Positions 53,526-63,281 are shown, counted from the stretch's first letter. The stretch: DNA of 64,000 bases from Candidatus Methylomirabilis lanthanidiphila (GCA_902196205.1 CABIKM010000005.1:27484-91483), one strand, 5' to 3'. Translations and numbers: made by a program. Notes: generated by a model from the letters alone, not told the origin.

Positions 53526-54851
53526 TTACCGGTCGTTATTGTCGTGCGAACGGCGATCGTAGCAGAGGGTTCCGCGAACGTAGGTCTGCTCGACGATACG
53601 GTCATCCCCGCAAAATATCAGGCGGGAGAGGAGAGTGTCGGGGGAGATTTCCACCCATTTCTCTGTGGGCAAGGGGCTGAGTCTCTGCGGATTCACGATA
53701 ATGAAGTCCGCCTCTTTGCCGCACACAAGGCTGCCGATTTTATCGTCGAGCCTCAGCGCCCTTGCTCCTCCAAGTGTCGCCAAATAAAAGGCGGTGGTTG
53801 GGGAGATGTCTCCGCCGCCGAAGTCGGGGAGAAAACGACGCGCGGTGTGCGTATAAATCGCCGAGCGCATGGCTTCAAACGGCGACAGGGTCGGCCCACT
53901 GGCCACGTCAGACCCTACACCGATACGTAGTCCCATATCCATCAGTTCGCGCAGCGGCATGAGCCCGCTCTTGAGGAAAAGATTTGAGGCGGGACAGTGA
54001 GACAGACAGCTCCCCGTATCTGCCAGTAAGCGCCGCTCATCTGAGCTGACATAGATGGCGTGGGCCAGCAGAGTTTTAGGACCCAAGAGACCGGTTCCGA
54101 AATAGACATCGGTGTAGCTTCGCGTCTCCGGAAACAGTTCTCTGACCCATTGGAGCTCGGCAAGATTTTCGGCCAAGTGGGTCTGAATGTACGCGCCGTA
54201 CTGGCTGGCCAGGTCGCTCACACCCCTCATTAGAGCCCTGCTGCACGTCGGCGCAAACCTCGGGGTAAAGGCGTAGAGCAACTTTCCGTTGGCTGCGCCG
54301 TGCCACGCTCGGCACACCTCCTCGCTTGCCTGGAGCGAGTCTGATGTTTTCTCAAGGAGGAAATCGGGAGCATTCCGGTCCATCATGACCTTCCCGATGA
54401 TCGCCCTGATCCCTGTCTGTTCTGCCCACTGAAAGGCGACGTGGGTACTGTCCTTGCGGACCGAGCAGTAGATGGCAGCGGTCGTGACACCATGGGCGAG
54501 GAGTGAACGAAAGAAGATGGGGCACAGGGTGTCGGCAGTCTCCGGGGTGAACTCCCTCTCGGTTGGGAAGATGTCTCTTTCGAGCCACTCCAGCAGTTCG
54601 TTGCCGTATCGCGCCACGGCCCTATATTGCGGTAGGTGGGTGTGGGTGTCGATAAAGCCGGGTAGAATCAGGCGATCCGAGCAGTCGACTGGATCGGCAC
54701 TCGGGTACTGCTGTTGTACCTCATGATAGTCCCCGACTGCGAGAATGACGCCGCTTCCATCGATAACTATTCCGCCGTCCGTATGATACGAATATCGATC
54801 TTCTGCTTCCGGATTCAGGATCTGGCCGCGGAATAGTCTCATGGGCTGCAT
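53526..54851 (-). CDS. guaD: Guanine deaminase-like amidohydrolase
   Basis: 441 residues. Metal-dependent deaminase fold: HTHLPQ (His70, His72), AFTPRFAPTCS, THLAEN, LLAHAIY and GVGSDVASGPTLSPF carry the metal and substrate residues in the usual order, and HTHLPQY with APTCS is typical of guanine deaminases. It would convert guanine to xanthine. The ATG at 54851 (MQPMRLFRGQ) is preferred to an earlier in-frame start. Stands alone. Confidence 0.88.
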   Translation of the reverse strand: MQPMRLFRGQILNPEAEDRYSYHTDGGIVIDGSGVILAVGDYHEVQQQYPSADPVDCSDRLILPGFIDTHTHLPQYRAVARYGNELLEWLERDIFPTEREFTPETADTLCPIFFRSLLAHGVTTAAIYCSVRKDSTHVAFQWAEQTGIRAIIGKVMMDRNAPDFLLEKTSDSLQASEEVCRAWHGAANGKLLYAFTPRFAPTCSRALMRGVSDLASQYGAYIQTHLAENLAELQWVRELFPETRSYTDVYFGTGLLGPKTLLAHAIYVSSDERRLLADTGSCLSHCPASNLFLKSGLMPLRELMDMGLRIGVGSDVASGPTLSPFEAMRSAIYTHTARRFLPDFGGGDISPTTAFYLATLGGARALRLDDKIGSLVCGKEADFIIVNPQRLSPLPTEKWVEISPDTLLSRLIFCGDDRIVEQTYVRGTLCYDRRSHDNNDR

Positions 54852-55033
54852 GTGGGCACCTTCTTGAATACGAACCGGCACGGGTCGTCTTGACAACACA
54901 GGAGGGACCGACCCCGCTACGCGCTCTACAGCGCGTCTGTTTGAGCGAGATCACACCAGAGACGGGAAGAACTGGTTAGGTGGCCGGGTTATTTTCGGTG
55001 CGTAAGGGAAACCGGATGGCCTTTGCTGCCCTG

Positions 55034-55813
55034 TTAAGCTTCCTTTTTCCGCTTGCCGTTCTTGAAGAAGATAAGGCCGCCAACAAGGACCGACAGGCCG
55101 AACACTATACCGATCACTTGGAGCCCTATGTTGGACAAAAACGACGAGCCGCTTGCCTGCGTTGCGAGACCGACCGAAAAGGGGATATTGAACGTCGAAT
55201 CAACGGCGTGGATTTCTTCTTGTGTCGGATCACTACCATCACCATGGCTATGCTTGACCAGATCCCACTCTCCCGGGTCAGAGGCGGTATGGGGCTTATG
55301 GGCAATCCCAGGCCCGACCTCTTCCAACTTCATAATGGCCTTATAATGACCGGCCACAGGGATATCAGCAGTGAGCCTGATCGATCCATCATGGTACACC
55401 TTGGCCGGCAAGGAGGCGATGGTATGGGAGTGCGCGCCGTGGCCCTCTTCGTGAGCCTTGCCTTGCTCTTCGTCGGCCTTCACAATTTGGACAGAGATAG
55501 GCAGGCCCCGCATCTCCTCATTGAGCAGGTCAAAAGTAATCGCCATCTTACCCGTCTTCGGCAGCCCTTCGCAATACGACTGAAATTCCCGCTTCAGTTG
55601 TGCGGATCCGACCTCTTGCAGCATACCGAGCGCTGATTCCCCGTATTGTTGCTGGTAGGCCGCAAAGTGCACCGTGTAGTGGCCCTTCTTTTGGACGCAC
55701 GCGTCCATTTTATCCATGCCGCCCATTCCCTCACCGCCGTGGGCGCGAGCCTGAGACGTCCAGGCAATAAGTAGAAGCATCGCGAAGCATAAAGACATCA
55801 GGTGTTTCAGCAT
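55034..55813 (-). CDS. Histidine-rich exported protein with C-terminal membrane anchor
   Basis: 259 residues. Signal peptide MLKHLMSLCFAMLLLIAWTSQARA, then HGGEGMGGMDKMDA, a middle domain with HEEGHGAHSHT and KHSHGDGSD clusters, and a C-terminal membrane helix (IGIVFGLSVLVGGLIFF) followed by a Lys/Arg stop. It faces the periplasm with several His clusters that could bind copper, nickel or zinc. I do not recognise the family. AGGAGG precedes the ATG. Stands alone between guaD and lapA-like. Confidence 0.8.
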   Translation of the reverse strand: MLKHLMSLCFAMLLLIAWTSQARAHGGEGMGGMDKMDACVQKKGHYTVHFAAYQQQYGESALGMLQEVGSAQLKREFQSYCEGLPKTGKMAITFDLLNEEMRGLPISVQIVKADEEQGKAHEEGHGAHSHTIASLPAKVYHDGSIRLTADIPVAGHYKAIMKLEEVGPGIAHKPHTASDPGEWDLVKHSHGDGSDPTQEEIHAVDSTFNIPFSVGLATQASGSSFLSNIGLQVIGIVFGLSVLVGGLIFFKNGKRKKEA

Positions 55814-55894
55814 TCAACTCCTCCTTCAGTTATTACAAAGAGTGCTGTGAGCCATTCAATTACGCCTATTGTACACCAAACGACCTGCTCATTT

Positions 55895-56206
55895 CTACCT
55901 TTCACTTTGACGAAATTCGGACATCCCCTTGGTGCGCTGGGGCTCGCGTTCTTGGAGGCGCCGCTCGAGCTCTGCAATGTGCTGTGACTGCTCCCGTATC
56001 CGCATTCGCAAGCGGAAGTGTCCGGGAAGATTCAGGAGGATGGCCATGATCGCGCCGAGGGCGGTTGAAATCAGGATGACGACGACCATCGAGCTCTGAA
56101 ATTGCCACCAAATGAACTTGACGACCGCCTCACCGGAGTTCTGAACGGAAAAGACCGCGACGATCATCGCGAGTATCAGGAAGCCGATGAGAGAGAATTG
56201 GTTCAT
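55895..56206 (-). CDS. LapA-domain (DUF1049) membrane protein
   Basis: 103 residues: two membrane helices (about 5-25 and 41-62) joined by VQNSGEAVVKFIWWQFQSSM, the LapA/DUF1049 pattern, then a cytoplasmic coiled-coil-like tail (EQSQHIAELERRLQEREPQ). LapA proteins are linked to lipopolysaccharide assembly. Its start overlaps the end of the upstream CNNM gene by four bases, so the two are coupled. Confidence 0.82.
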   Translation of the reverse strand: MNQFSLIGFLILAMIVAVFSVQNSGEAVVKFIWWQFQSSMVVVILISTALGAIMAILLNLPGHFRLRMRIREQSQHIAELERRLQEREPQRTKGMSEFRQSER

Positions 56207-57546
56207 GCGCCGCCTCCTGTGTAATGCGTTGCCGGCAGATCTTCGACCTTGATCCGGGCGATCCGTCGGCCTTCCATATCCACAATTGTCAGCTTCTTGC
56301 CCTGATAGGTGATGATGTCGCCACCCTTGGGCATCCGCTGAAGCTGAGTCAGCATAAAGCCGGCTAGTGTCTCGTACTCCGACGACTCGGGGAACGGCAA
56401 CTCATGCTCGTCCCGCAGGTCTTTGATGCTGAGAGAGGCGTCAATGATGAGCGAACCGTCCTTCAGTCGTTCGACTGGCTTCTCAGCGGGCTCGTATTCG
56501 TCGTGAATCTCGCCTACGATCTCCTCGATAAGGTCTTCGATCGTCACCAACCCGTCCACACCGCCATGCTCATCGACCACGATGGCCATTGACATATGCC
56601 GCCGCTGCAGTTCCTTCAGGAGCTGGCTGACTTGCATAGTCTCCGGAACGAAGAAGGCGGGGTGAATGATCGTTTGCAGCGACACCTGTCGGTGCTCCAA
56701 CTGCAGGCGTAACAGGTCCTTGTAATACAGGACACCGCAGATGTCGTCGAGACTCTTACGGTAGACCGGATAACGAGAGTAGCCCGTTTCGACGATAAGT
56801 TTGAGCGCCTCTTCCAGCGGGGTGTCCAGCTCGATCGCATCGATCTGAGGGCGAGGGATCATGACCTCCTTGACCGAGGTCTCTGTAAATTCGAAGACGC
56901 TGTGGATCAACTCCTGCTCTGTCTGGTCGAAGATCCCCTGCTCCTTCCCCTCCTGAACCATGAGCTTGATTTCCTCCTCGCTGACAAATCCCGTCGTCCC
57001 CTGAGGGGCGGCGCGGAAGAGCGAGAGGATCAGGCGGCTTGACGCGGTGAGCGGACGACCGATCAACGAGAACCAACGGGCCAGCGCCTCATGAGGTCCG
57101 GCGAGCGCAAGGGCCACCTGTTCCGCATAGCGGAGGCCAAGCGATTTAGGAACCAGCTCTCCGAAGACGATGGTGAGATAGGTGATGACGACAACGACGA
57201 TCCCAAGCGCGACCAACTCACCAGTCGCCCCCGATCCGTCGCCGGGAAGGCGATCGAGCAAGGGTCGGATCACCCTCACCGCCAGCGCCCCGCCGATAGC
57301 GGAGGCGAGCGTACTGACGAAATTGATCCCGATCTGGATGGTAGCCAGGAATCGATCAGGATCATCCTTGAGCCGCTGCACTGTCGATGCCCGGCTATCT
57401 CCCGCTTCTACAAGCTCCTGCACCCGACTTCGACGGAGCGAGATGACCGCGACCTCGGAGCCGGCGAAGAACCCGTTAATCAGGATCAGTATGAAGATGA
57501 ACAGCGTCTCGAACACGAGTGTTCCGCTGCCTAAGCCTTCTATCAT
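56203..57546 (-). CDS. CNNM/CorC-type hemolysin-family transporter
   Basis: 447 residues. DUF21 membrane domain with four helices at 1-190 (NGFFAGSEVAVISLRRSRVQELVEAGD), then paired CBS domains (IPRPQIDAIELDTPLEEALKLIVETGYSRYPVYRKS; SMAIVVDEHGGVDGLVTIEDLIEEIVGEI) and a C-terminal CorC/HlyC domain (AGFMLTQLQRMPKGGD). The family is implicated in Mg2+ or Co2+ efflux or sensing. Normal domain order and length. Confidence 0.9.
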   Translation of the reverse strand: MIEGLGSGTLVFETLFIFILILINGFFAGSEVAVISLRRSRVQELVEAGDSRASTVQRLKDDPDRFLATIQIGINFVSTLASAIGGALAVRVIRPLLDRLPGDGSGATGELVALGIVVVVITYLTIVFGELVPKSLGLRYAEQVALALAGPHEALARWFSLIGRPLTASSRLILSLFRAAPQGTTGFVSEEEIKLMVQEGKEQGIFDQTEQELIHSVFEFTETSVKEVMIPRPQIDAIELDTPLEEALKLIVETGYSRYPVYRKSLDDICGVLYYKDLLRLQLEHRQVSLQTIIHPAFFVPETMQVSQLLKELQRRHMSMAIVVDEHGGVDGLVTIEDLIEEIVGEIHDEYEPAEKPVERLKDGSLIIDASLSIKDLRDEHELPFPESSEYETLAGFMLTQLQRMPKGGDIITYQGKKLTIVDMEGRRIARIKVEDLPATHYTGGGA

Positions 57547-57557
57547 AGTACTCCTTC

Positions 57558-57602
57558 TTCAGCCGTCAGCTTTCAGCGAAGAGCTGACCGCTGAATGCTA
57601 TC
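57558..57602. repeat. AGCTGACCGCTGA-type repeat
   Basis: CAGCTTTCAGCGAAGAGCTG and GACCGCTGAATGC, another copy of the repeat family seen at 19945-20068, between the GH57 gene and the CNNM gene. Confidence 0.45.
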
Positions 57603-57610
57603 GGCTGCTT

Positions 57611-60094
57611 TTAGGGCCACAGACCGGGATCGGCCGCCAGTCGTTCTTCAATCGGACGAAGCCGCTGCCGAAGCCTTTCCGTCGATAATCCGAACCGGTC
57701 GCCTAGACGAAGAATGGCCGAGGCCAGGTCGCACTCCTCCATCGACTCGGTCTGCGCTATCCGTTCGACCATTGGTACCACATCGCGCGTGAAGAATTCG
57801 TACATCAGGACGACGGATTCCGGTTGGTCCACGGCGTAGCCCAGTCGCTCGGCGAGGTCGATCACCTCCTGGACCTCTCGCAGGCTATCCGGGTCCGGAC
57901 GTTCACGGAGTCGGCTGAGCCGCATCTCGAATGCGTGAGCGAGGAGACGGCGCACCGGCTCCCGCTGTGGAAGGTTGAGTCGCTTCGCGTCGTCGGCCAG
58001 CAGCAGCAGACTGCGATAGAGGGCGGCCCCGCCATCGGATCGCCACTGCTGCATGGACTCCTCCAGGTTGCGGGCTACGATAAACTCGGCCGGGATGCGC
58101 AGTGCGTCAGGCGGAGACAGCCCCGCGTCCCAGAAGGCGCGGAGCAACCCTTGGGAGTACGTCGCCAGTTCCTCGTAACGTTTGCGGAGCGCCTCCCACC
58201 CGCCGTACAGCGTCATGAGGACCTCCTGCCGATCGTCCTCGGACAGGATCGTGAAGGCAATCGGCGTGGCCTCGGTGTCGCGTGGAGACGACGCACCTTC
58301 GACCTGATCCTCAAAAGTTTCCTGCCGTCGACGGAGATCCTCCTGGCCCCTCCAAGGAAACAGAAAGCCGCGCATTCCATCGGCATTCGACCACTTCAGG
58401 ACAAACCCGAACTCCTTACGCTCAAAGGTGAGGAATGAACACACGTCGATGCCGCCGACAAGCATCGTCCCATTCATGAGGGGCAGACGCTCAAAACTCA
58501 GCCGTTGGATATCGAAGGTGTGTGTGCGATACGGATCGGGCAGGTTCGCCGCCAGTGACCGCATGGCGTACAGGGCGGCCGATCTGGCAAGATCCACCCG
58601 TGCCGGCCGAACCCGGACGTCCCAGATACGCCGGCCGTCGCGTTCGGCAGGGAGATTGCTCTTAGCGGTCTGAAGCCTGGCCACGAATCGCGCCTCCAGA
58701 TGCGGCGGCGCAAAGGCAGAGGCGAGGTCGAGAGCCCGTGCCGCATGTTTGAGGTTCTGCACAGCCTCGATGTCGGAGATGTCGCTGAAGAACCAGCCGT
58801 CGCTGGACTGCATCAGCAGGGCATGACGCTGCATCTCCAGCAGCCGTAGCGCCGCCGCTCTGTCCCGCGTCGAGAGCGGTCGGCGACTGTGCGCGCTGAA
58901 GAACTGCTCCATTGAGGGGTGGCTCCGATCAAGGAGTACGGTAATGTAATCGTTTCTTGCCGCCCAGACATCGGTAAACAACCGACCCGCCTGTTCTGCG
59001 AAGAGTCGGTGCAGATCGCTGCGAAGGCCATCAATCGCCTCTCGGAATGGGGCTCGCCAGGCCTGTCGCCAGCCCGGCTGACCGCCGGTACTACACCCGC
59101 AGTCTTCCTTCCACCGCCCCAGGCCATGGGCGCAACTCCAGGCGCTCCCCTCTCGGATGACCACCTCATGCATAGGGGGCGCGCTCGCAAGATAGGCCCC
59201 GAAGTTGGTGACCGTGAACTCCTTCGAGGCGGACTCGTTCGCCCACAGAGCGGCCAGCGCGCGTTCTCCGAGCCTGGTGTGATGACCGTACGATTCGCCG
59301 TCGGTACAGAGGATGTGCAGACGTGACGACGAGTGGCGGGACACCTCGGCGAGCCGTCCGGCGAGACGATCGGTCCCTTGCAGCAGGCCCTCAAAGGCGA
59401 TGGCGCGCGACAGACCGGCATCGTAGAAAAACAGATCAATGGCGCTCCCATGCGGCAGGCGACACCTGTACGGGCGCGAGGGATCGATCCAGTTCGAGCC
59501 CAGTTCATGCCATCGGTCTCCGTCCAACGCGCGAAATCGAGTTGCCTGCCAGGGCGCCAGGACGGCATACCGGATCCCGTATTCACGGAGGAGCATGAGC
59601 GTCGACAGATCCACACCCGTTTCCGGAAGCCACATCCCCTCCGGCTCACGGCCGAAGCGGGACCTGAACTCAGCGATCCCCCATGTGATCATTGTGACGC
59701 GGTCCGTTGAGTGGGTGAGCGGCAAGATCGCATGGACGTACGGGTGGGCCAGGGCATTGCCATGTCCGCCGTAACGGACCATGCTGTCGCGATCGCCCTC
59801 GATCATACGGCGAGCGGTCTCTGGGGCCTTCCGTTCGAGCCAGCGAAAGAGCGTCGGTCCGATATCAAAGCTCATACCGGCATAGTTATTGACCAGGCTG
59901 ACGATTCGGCCTTCGTGGTCCAGGAGCCTGGCCCATCCGTTCGGGGTATAGCACTCCGCAGCAATCCGCTCGTTCCAGTCGTGGGCGGGGGCGGCGGACG
60001 ACTGCTGCTCAACCTCATCGGTCCAGGGGTTCTCGCGCGGCGGCTGATAGAAGTGCCCGTGGATGATGACCGATATCGTCGCAGGCATGTTCAT
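57611..60094 (-). CDS. GH57-like glycoside hydrolase with DUF3536
   Basis: 827 residues, cytoplasmic (no signal peptide). N-terminal GH57-type barrel: IIHGHFYQPPRENPW is the GH57 opening with metal-like histidines, GGHGNALAHPYVHAILPL and GMWLPETGVDLSTLMLL the later conserved regions with a candidate Glu nucleophile in WLPE; CTDGESYGHH may supply the second acid. The C-terminal half is the DUF3536 helical part. Role probably in alpha-glucan (glycogen) metabolism. Its ATG overlaps the mlaD stop by four bases, a surprising coupling with lipid transport. Confidence 0.88.
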   Translation of the reverse strand: MNMPATISVIIHGHFYQPPRENPWTDEVEQQSSAAPAHDWNERIAAECYTPNGWARLLDHEGRIVSLVNNYAGMSFDIGPTLFRWLERKAPETARRMIEGDRDSMVRYGGHGNALAHPYVHAILPLTHSTDRVTMITWGIAEFRSRFGREPEGMWLPETGVDLSTLMLLREYGIRYAVLAPWQATRFRALDGDRWHELGSNWIDPSRPYRCRLPHGSAIDLFFYDAGLSRAIAFEGLLQGTDRLAGRLAEVSRHSSSRLHILCTDGESYGHHTRLGERALAALWANESASKEFTVTNFGAYLASAPPMHEVVIREGSAWSCAHGLGRWKEDCGCSTGGQPGWRQAWRAPFREAIDGLRSDLHRLFAEQAGRLFTDVWAARNDYITVLLDRSHPSMEQFFSAHSRRPLSTRDRAAALRLLEMQRHALLMQSSDGWFFSDISDIEAVQNLKHAARALDLASAFAPPHLEARFVARLQTAKSNLPAERDGRRIWDVRVRPARVDLARSAALYAMRSLAANLPDPYRTHTFDIQRLSFERLPLMNGTMLVGGIDVCSFLTFERKEFGFVLKWSNADGMRGFLFPWRGQEDLRRRQETFEDQVEGASSPRDTEATPIAFTILSEDDRQEVLMTLYGGWEALRKRYEELATYSQGLLRAFWDAGLSPPDALRIPAEFIVARNLEESMQQWRSDGGAALYRSLLLLADDAKRLNLPQREPVRRLLAHAFEMRLSRLRERPDPDSLREVQEVIDLAERLGYAVDQPESVVLMYEFFTRDVVPMVERIAQTESMEECDLASAILRLGDRFGLSTERLRQRLRPIEERLAADPGLWP

Positions 60095-61053
60095 TGCGGG
60101 TCGGTATCGGCGCCGGACCGCCGGGTGGACTGGATTAGGCTTCGCAGGATCCGGCTGCGATTCGCGCCACGCAGGAGGGACGAGAGATCCTCGTACAGCG
60201 TGGGGTCGTCGATGAGCGCCCCAAGCGTTCCCTCTCCTTGAGCCAGGCGTCCGGAGACCGATTTGAGATTCCTGGAGGTCTGCTCGAGATCGGCCATGAG
60301 CGACTCGGCTCGCGGGTCCGCAAACAGGATGTGCGCCAACCCCTTTTGATTCTGCAACTGCTTCATTATACTCGATAGCTGCTGAAGGGCGGTGGCGGCA
60401 TCAGATAACTCTTTCAGGATGTTGCCCGAGCGCTTCTCATAGACCAGCGCGTGGAGCAGTCCGGTCCCCTGTTCGATCTCTTTCATGATCCGATTGAAGG
60501 AGGCGATGCTCTCAGCCAGATCCTGCCGCGCTTCGACCCCCGCTCCGCCGCCCACGAGCTGGTTCAAGGCGCCCGAGATCTTGACGACATTGTTCACAAT
60601 CTGATCGCCTTTCTGGAGCAGCGTGGCGTAATCCGGTGGATCGACGCTTGCGATCGTCGCGTCTGGGGACAGGACGGGCTTATTAGGACTACCCACGGTC
60701 AGTTCCAGCACTTTGTCCCCCACCAAGCCAATGGTCCCGATACTCGCGATCGAATCCTCCCGGATCCGGTCCTGAAGTCTGGCGTCCAGACTCACGGTAA
60801 CACGGATCTTCTTGCTGGCAAGGTCCTTGCTGAAGGTGATGTCGTCGACCGAGCCGATGGAGGTGCCGGCCAGACGAACCGGCGCTCCGACATTCAGTCC
60901 CTCGATGTTGCTGAAATAGGCGTGCAGACTGTAGCGGCGCTCGAAGATCTGGCTCCGGCTGCCGATGGTCAGGACAAAGACGATGAACAGACCCATCAGT
61001 CCCAGAACAAAGATGCCTACGCGCAGTCGCATCCACTGTTCACGTTCTGCCAT
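60091..61053 (-). CDS. mlaD: MlaD-family (MCE domain) lipid transport protein
   Basis: 320 residues. One N-terminal membrane anchor (about 9-30), MCE domain at about 35-115 (LHAYFSNIEGLNVGAPVRLAGTSIGSVDDI), then a long helical region (QIVNNVVKISGALNQL...) that could form a periplasmic tube. It would bind phospholipid on the periplasmic side and work with the MlaF ATPase and MlaE permease encoded nearby on the same strand. Confidence 0.9.
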   Translation of the reverse strand: MAEREQWMRLRVGIFVLGLMGLFIVFVLTIGSRSQIFERRYSLHAYFSNIEGLNVGAPVRLAGTSIGSVDDITFSKDLASKKIRVTVSLDARLQDRIREDSIASIGTIGLVGDKVLELTVGSPNKPVLSPDATIASVDPPDYATLLQKGDQIVNNVVKISGALNQLVGGGAGVEARQDLAESIASFNRIMKEIEQGTGLLHALVYEKRSGNILKELSDAATALQQLSSIMKQLQNQKGLAHILFADPRAESLMADLEQTSRNLKSVSGRLAQGEGTLGALIDDPTLYEDLSSLLRGANRSRILRSLIQSTRRSGADTDPQ

Positions 61054-61106
61054 CTGCTTTTCCCCGCTGTACCCTTGCAGTTCCAGATCCCATGGTCGGT
61101 AGAACC

Positions 61107-61155
61107 TCGAACCTCGAACTTTGAACCTCGAACGTTGAACTTTGAACGTTGAACT
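61107..61155. repeat. CCTCGAACGTTGAAC-type iterated repeat
   Basis: Tandem-like CTCGAAC, TTTGAAC and GTTGAAC units between mlaF and mlaD, the same family as at 4591-4680 and 11639-11655. Confidence 0.5.
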
Positions 61156-61164
61156 TATCTTATC

Positions 61165-61905
61165 TTACCCCATCGTCCCATTGACAAACTGTCGGACCAG
61201 CGGCAGGTCGGCGCGTTGGATTTCCTCCGGCGTTCCGACGACGACAATCTTGCCCTTGTCCAACAGGCCGATCCGATCCGAGATCTTGAAGGCGCTCCGC
61301 ATGTCGTGCGTGACCACCACCGATGTCACCTCAAGCTTTCTATTCATGTCTACGATCAACTCGTTGATCTTCTCAGTGTTGATAGGGTCCAGGCCGGTCG
61401 TCGGTTCGTCATACAAGATGATCTTTGGCGTCAGCGCGATTGCCCTGGCCAAGGCGACCCGCTTTCTCATTCCGCCCGACAGGTCGGCCGGCGCCTTGTC
61501 GTCGGCGCCCTCGAGTCCGACAAGGTAGAGCGTCTCTGTGATCCGTTCATGGATCTCCCACTCCGACATGGCGGTATGTTCGCGGAGGGGGTAGGCGATG
61601 TTCTCCGCCACCGAGAGGGAATCGAAGAGCGCCGAACTTTGAAAGACCATCCCGATCTTCTTCCGGATCCTGATGAGTCGGTCCTCCGGCAGTGGTACGA
61701 TATCCTCTCCCTCGATCAGAATATGGCCTGCCTCGGGCTTGAGCAGGCCGACGATCAACTTCAAGGTGACGCTTTTACCGATTCCGCTCCCGCCGATGAT
61801 GGTGACCGTCTCACCCGGCCGGATCGCAAAATCCATCCCAGCCAGGATCGGTATGTGGTTGAACGACTTGTAGACCTGGCGGAACTCGATGGCCGACATG
61901 TTCAT
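61165..61905 (-). CDS. mlaF: ABC transporter ATPase, MlaF-like
   Basis: 246 residues. Walker A GGSGIGKSVTL near residue 37, signature LSGGMRKRVALARAIA near 142, Walker B IILYDEPTTGLDP near 165, and VVTHDMRSAFKISDRIG. The sequence matches the lipid-transport (Mla/Ttg2A) ATPase group. mlaE is directly upstream with a one-base spacer, mlaD downstream. Confidence 0.93.
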   Translation of the reverse strand: MNMSAIEFRQVYKSFNHIPILAGMDFAIRPGETVTIIGGSGIGKSVTLKLIVGLLKPEAGHILIEGEDIVPLPEDRLIRIRKKIGMVFQSSALFDSLSVAENIAYPLREHTAMSEWEIHERITETLYLVGLEGADDKAPADLSGGMRKRVALARAIALTPKIILYDEPTTGLDPINTEKINELIVDMNRKLEVTSVVVTHDMRSAFKISDRIGLLDKGKIVVVGTPEEIQRADLPLVRQFVNGTMG

Positions 61906-61906
61906 C

Positions 61907-62692
61907 TCACCAGCCCTCCAGCCACCAGAAGAACTTTGTCAGAAAGAAGTCCGAGATGATGACGGCAATGGCCGAGGTGACAACGGTCGCCGTCGTCGCC
62001 CTGCCCAAACCTTCTGTTCCACCCACCGTCTCGAGTCCTCTGTAGCAGCCGACAATGGCGATGATGAAGCCGAAAACCACTGTCTTGCCCAGACCGCTGA
62101 CAATGTCGGCCACTGTCAGGTTGCGTGTCACGGTATTGTAGTAAAGCTGGTAATCGACCTGGAACTCATACCTGGAGATGACCATGCCCCCCAGAATGCC
62201 CAGGATGTCCGCCATGACCGTCAGCAGCGGCAGGACCAGCATCGCGCTCAGCACTCGGGGCACCACCAGTTTTTTGATCGGATTCGCCCCCATGGCCCGC
62301 ATCGCATCGATCTGCTCTGTGACCCTCATCGACCCCAGCTCGGCAGTGATCCCTGAACCAACCCGACCCCCTACCAGCAGAGCTGTGAGAACCGGCCCCA
62401 GCTCGCGGACCATTGAGAGTGAGACGATGATCCCCACATACGCCTTTGCCCCGAATCGGCTCAGGCCGTACGCGGTCTGGAGCGCCAGGACGAGGCCGGT
62501 AAAAACCGCGGCCACGCCGGCGATCGAGATAGACTTTACCCCGATATGATCGACTTGCCGGATGAGCTCACGGAGGTTGAAGGGAGGCGTGAAAGCGCAG
62601 GAGACCGTTTCATACGTAAGCTGCGAGAGTCCACCCAGCAATTCGAGCAATCGAATCGACTGGCCTCCGACGGCTACAGCTATGTTCCGCAC
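61907..62692 (-). CDS. mlaE: ABC transporter permease, MlaE-like
   Basis: 261 residues with five or six membrane helices. The family motif MVRELGPVLTALLVGGRVGSGITAELGSMRVTEQIDAM is clear, as is the N-terminal interfacial region. Forms the membrane core of the Mla-type phospholipid transporter with MlaF and MlaD. AGGGA lies before the ATG. A lipoprotein gene lies upstream on the same strand and could belong to the operon. Confidence 0.93.
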   Translation of the reverse strand: MRNIAVAVGGQSIRLLELLGGLSQLTYETVSCAFTPPFNLRELIRQVDHIGVKSISIAGVAAVFTGLVLALQTAYGLSRFGAKAYVGIIVSLSMVRELGPVLTALLVGGRVGSGITAELGSMRVTEQIDAMRAMGANPIKKLVVPRVLSAMLVLPLLTVMADILGILGGMVISRYEFQVDYQLYYNTVTRNLTVADIVSGLGKTVVFGFIIAIVGCYRGLETVGGTEGLGRATTATVVTSAIAVIISDFFLTKFFWWLEGW

Positions 62693-62714
62693 CGCATGTC
62701 CCTATCGCCGTTCT

Positions 62715-63281
62715 TTACCTCGACTCGGAACCTTGTTCAGTCAAGGCCCAGCCTTGGACAAACCGCTCAAACTCTTGCAGCCGGTTCTGAAAGGCTTCCG
62801 GCGAGGCTACGTACACCAAGTCGTAGACACACTCGCTGCCCCTGGTGACGTAACTGCTGACCATTACGTCGGCCTCTTGAAGTCGACCTGTGAGCACCGT
62901 GTGGACCGCCTCCGCACCGTTCAGCGAGGTGACGGTCTGGGTCACGACTCGTTTTGAGCTGATCCCGAAGAACAGGCGTTTGGCCAGCATTCGAAGTGTT
63001 ATCGGCCGCCGCTCCTCACAACTGATAAACAGTGCGGCCACCTGACCGCCCGGTTCAGCCTGGAAGGCGAGTTCAGCCCCCTCCGCATCGAGTCTCCGCC
63101 AACCATCGCGTAAGACACCGATCCTGAACCCTCGGGCCTCGTCGACCAGGACGCCATCTACGATGTGACGAGAAGCACAGGCTGTGAGTGTGAACAAGAC
63201 AAGAACCAAGGCGCCCTCAAAGCGCCGGGCGTATGGGAAGATGCGCCCCCCTCTCGACGTATACACACTTAGGTGAGGCAT
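62715..63281 (-). CDS. Putative lipoprotein of unknown function
   Basis: 188 residues. A lipobox LTAC at about residue 35 follows a hydrophobic stretch (GALVLVLFTLTAC), so the mature protein would start at Cys. The rest (FRIGVLRDGWRRLDAEGAELAFQAE...) is a small alpha/beta domain I do not recognise. It precedes mlaE by 22 bases on the same strand, so it may be part of the lipid-transport operon. Confidence 0.75.
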   Translation of the reverse strand: MPHLSVYTSRGGRIFPYARRFEGALVLVLFTLTACASRHIVDGVLVDEARGFRIGVLRDGWRRLDAEGAELAFQAEPGGQVAALFISCEERRPITLRMLAKRLFFGISSKRVVTQTVTSLNGAEAVHTVLTGRLQEADVMVSSYVTRGSECVYDLVYVASPEAFQNRLQEFERFVQGWALTEQGSESR

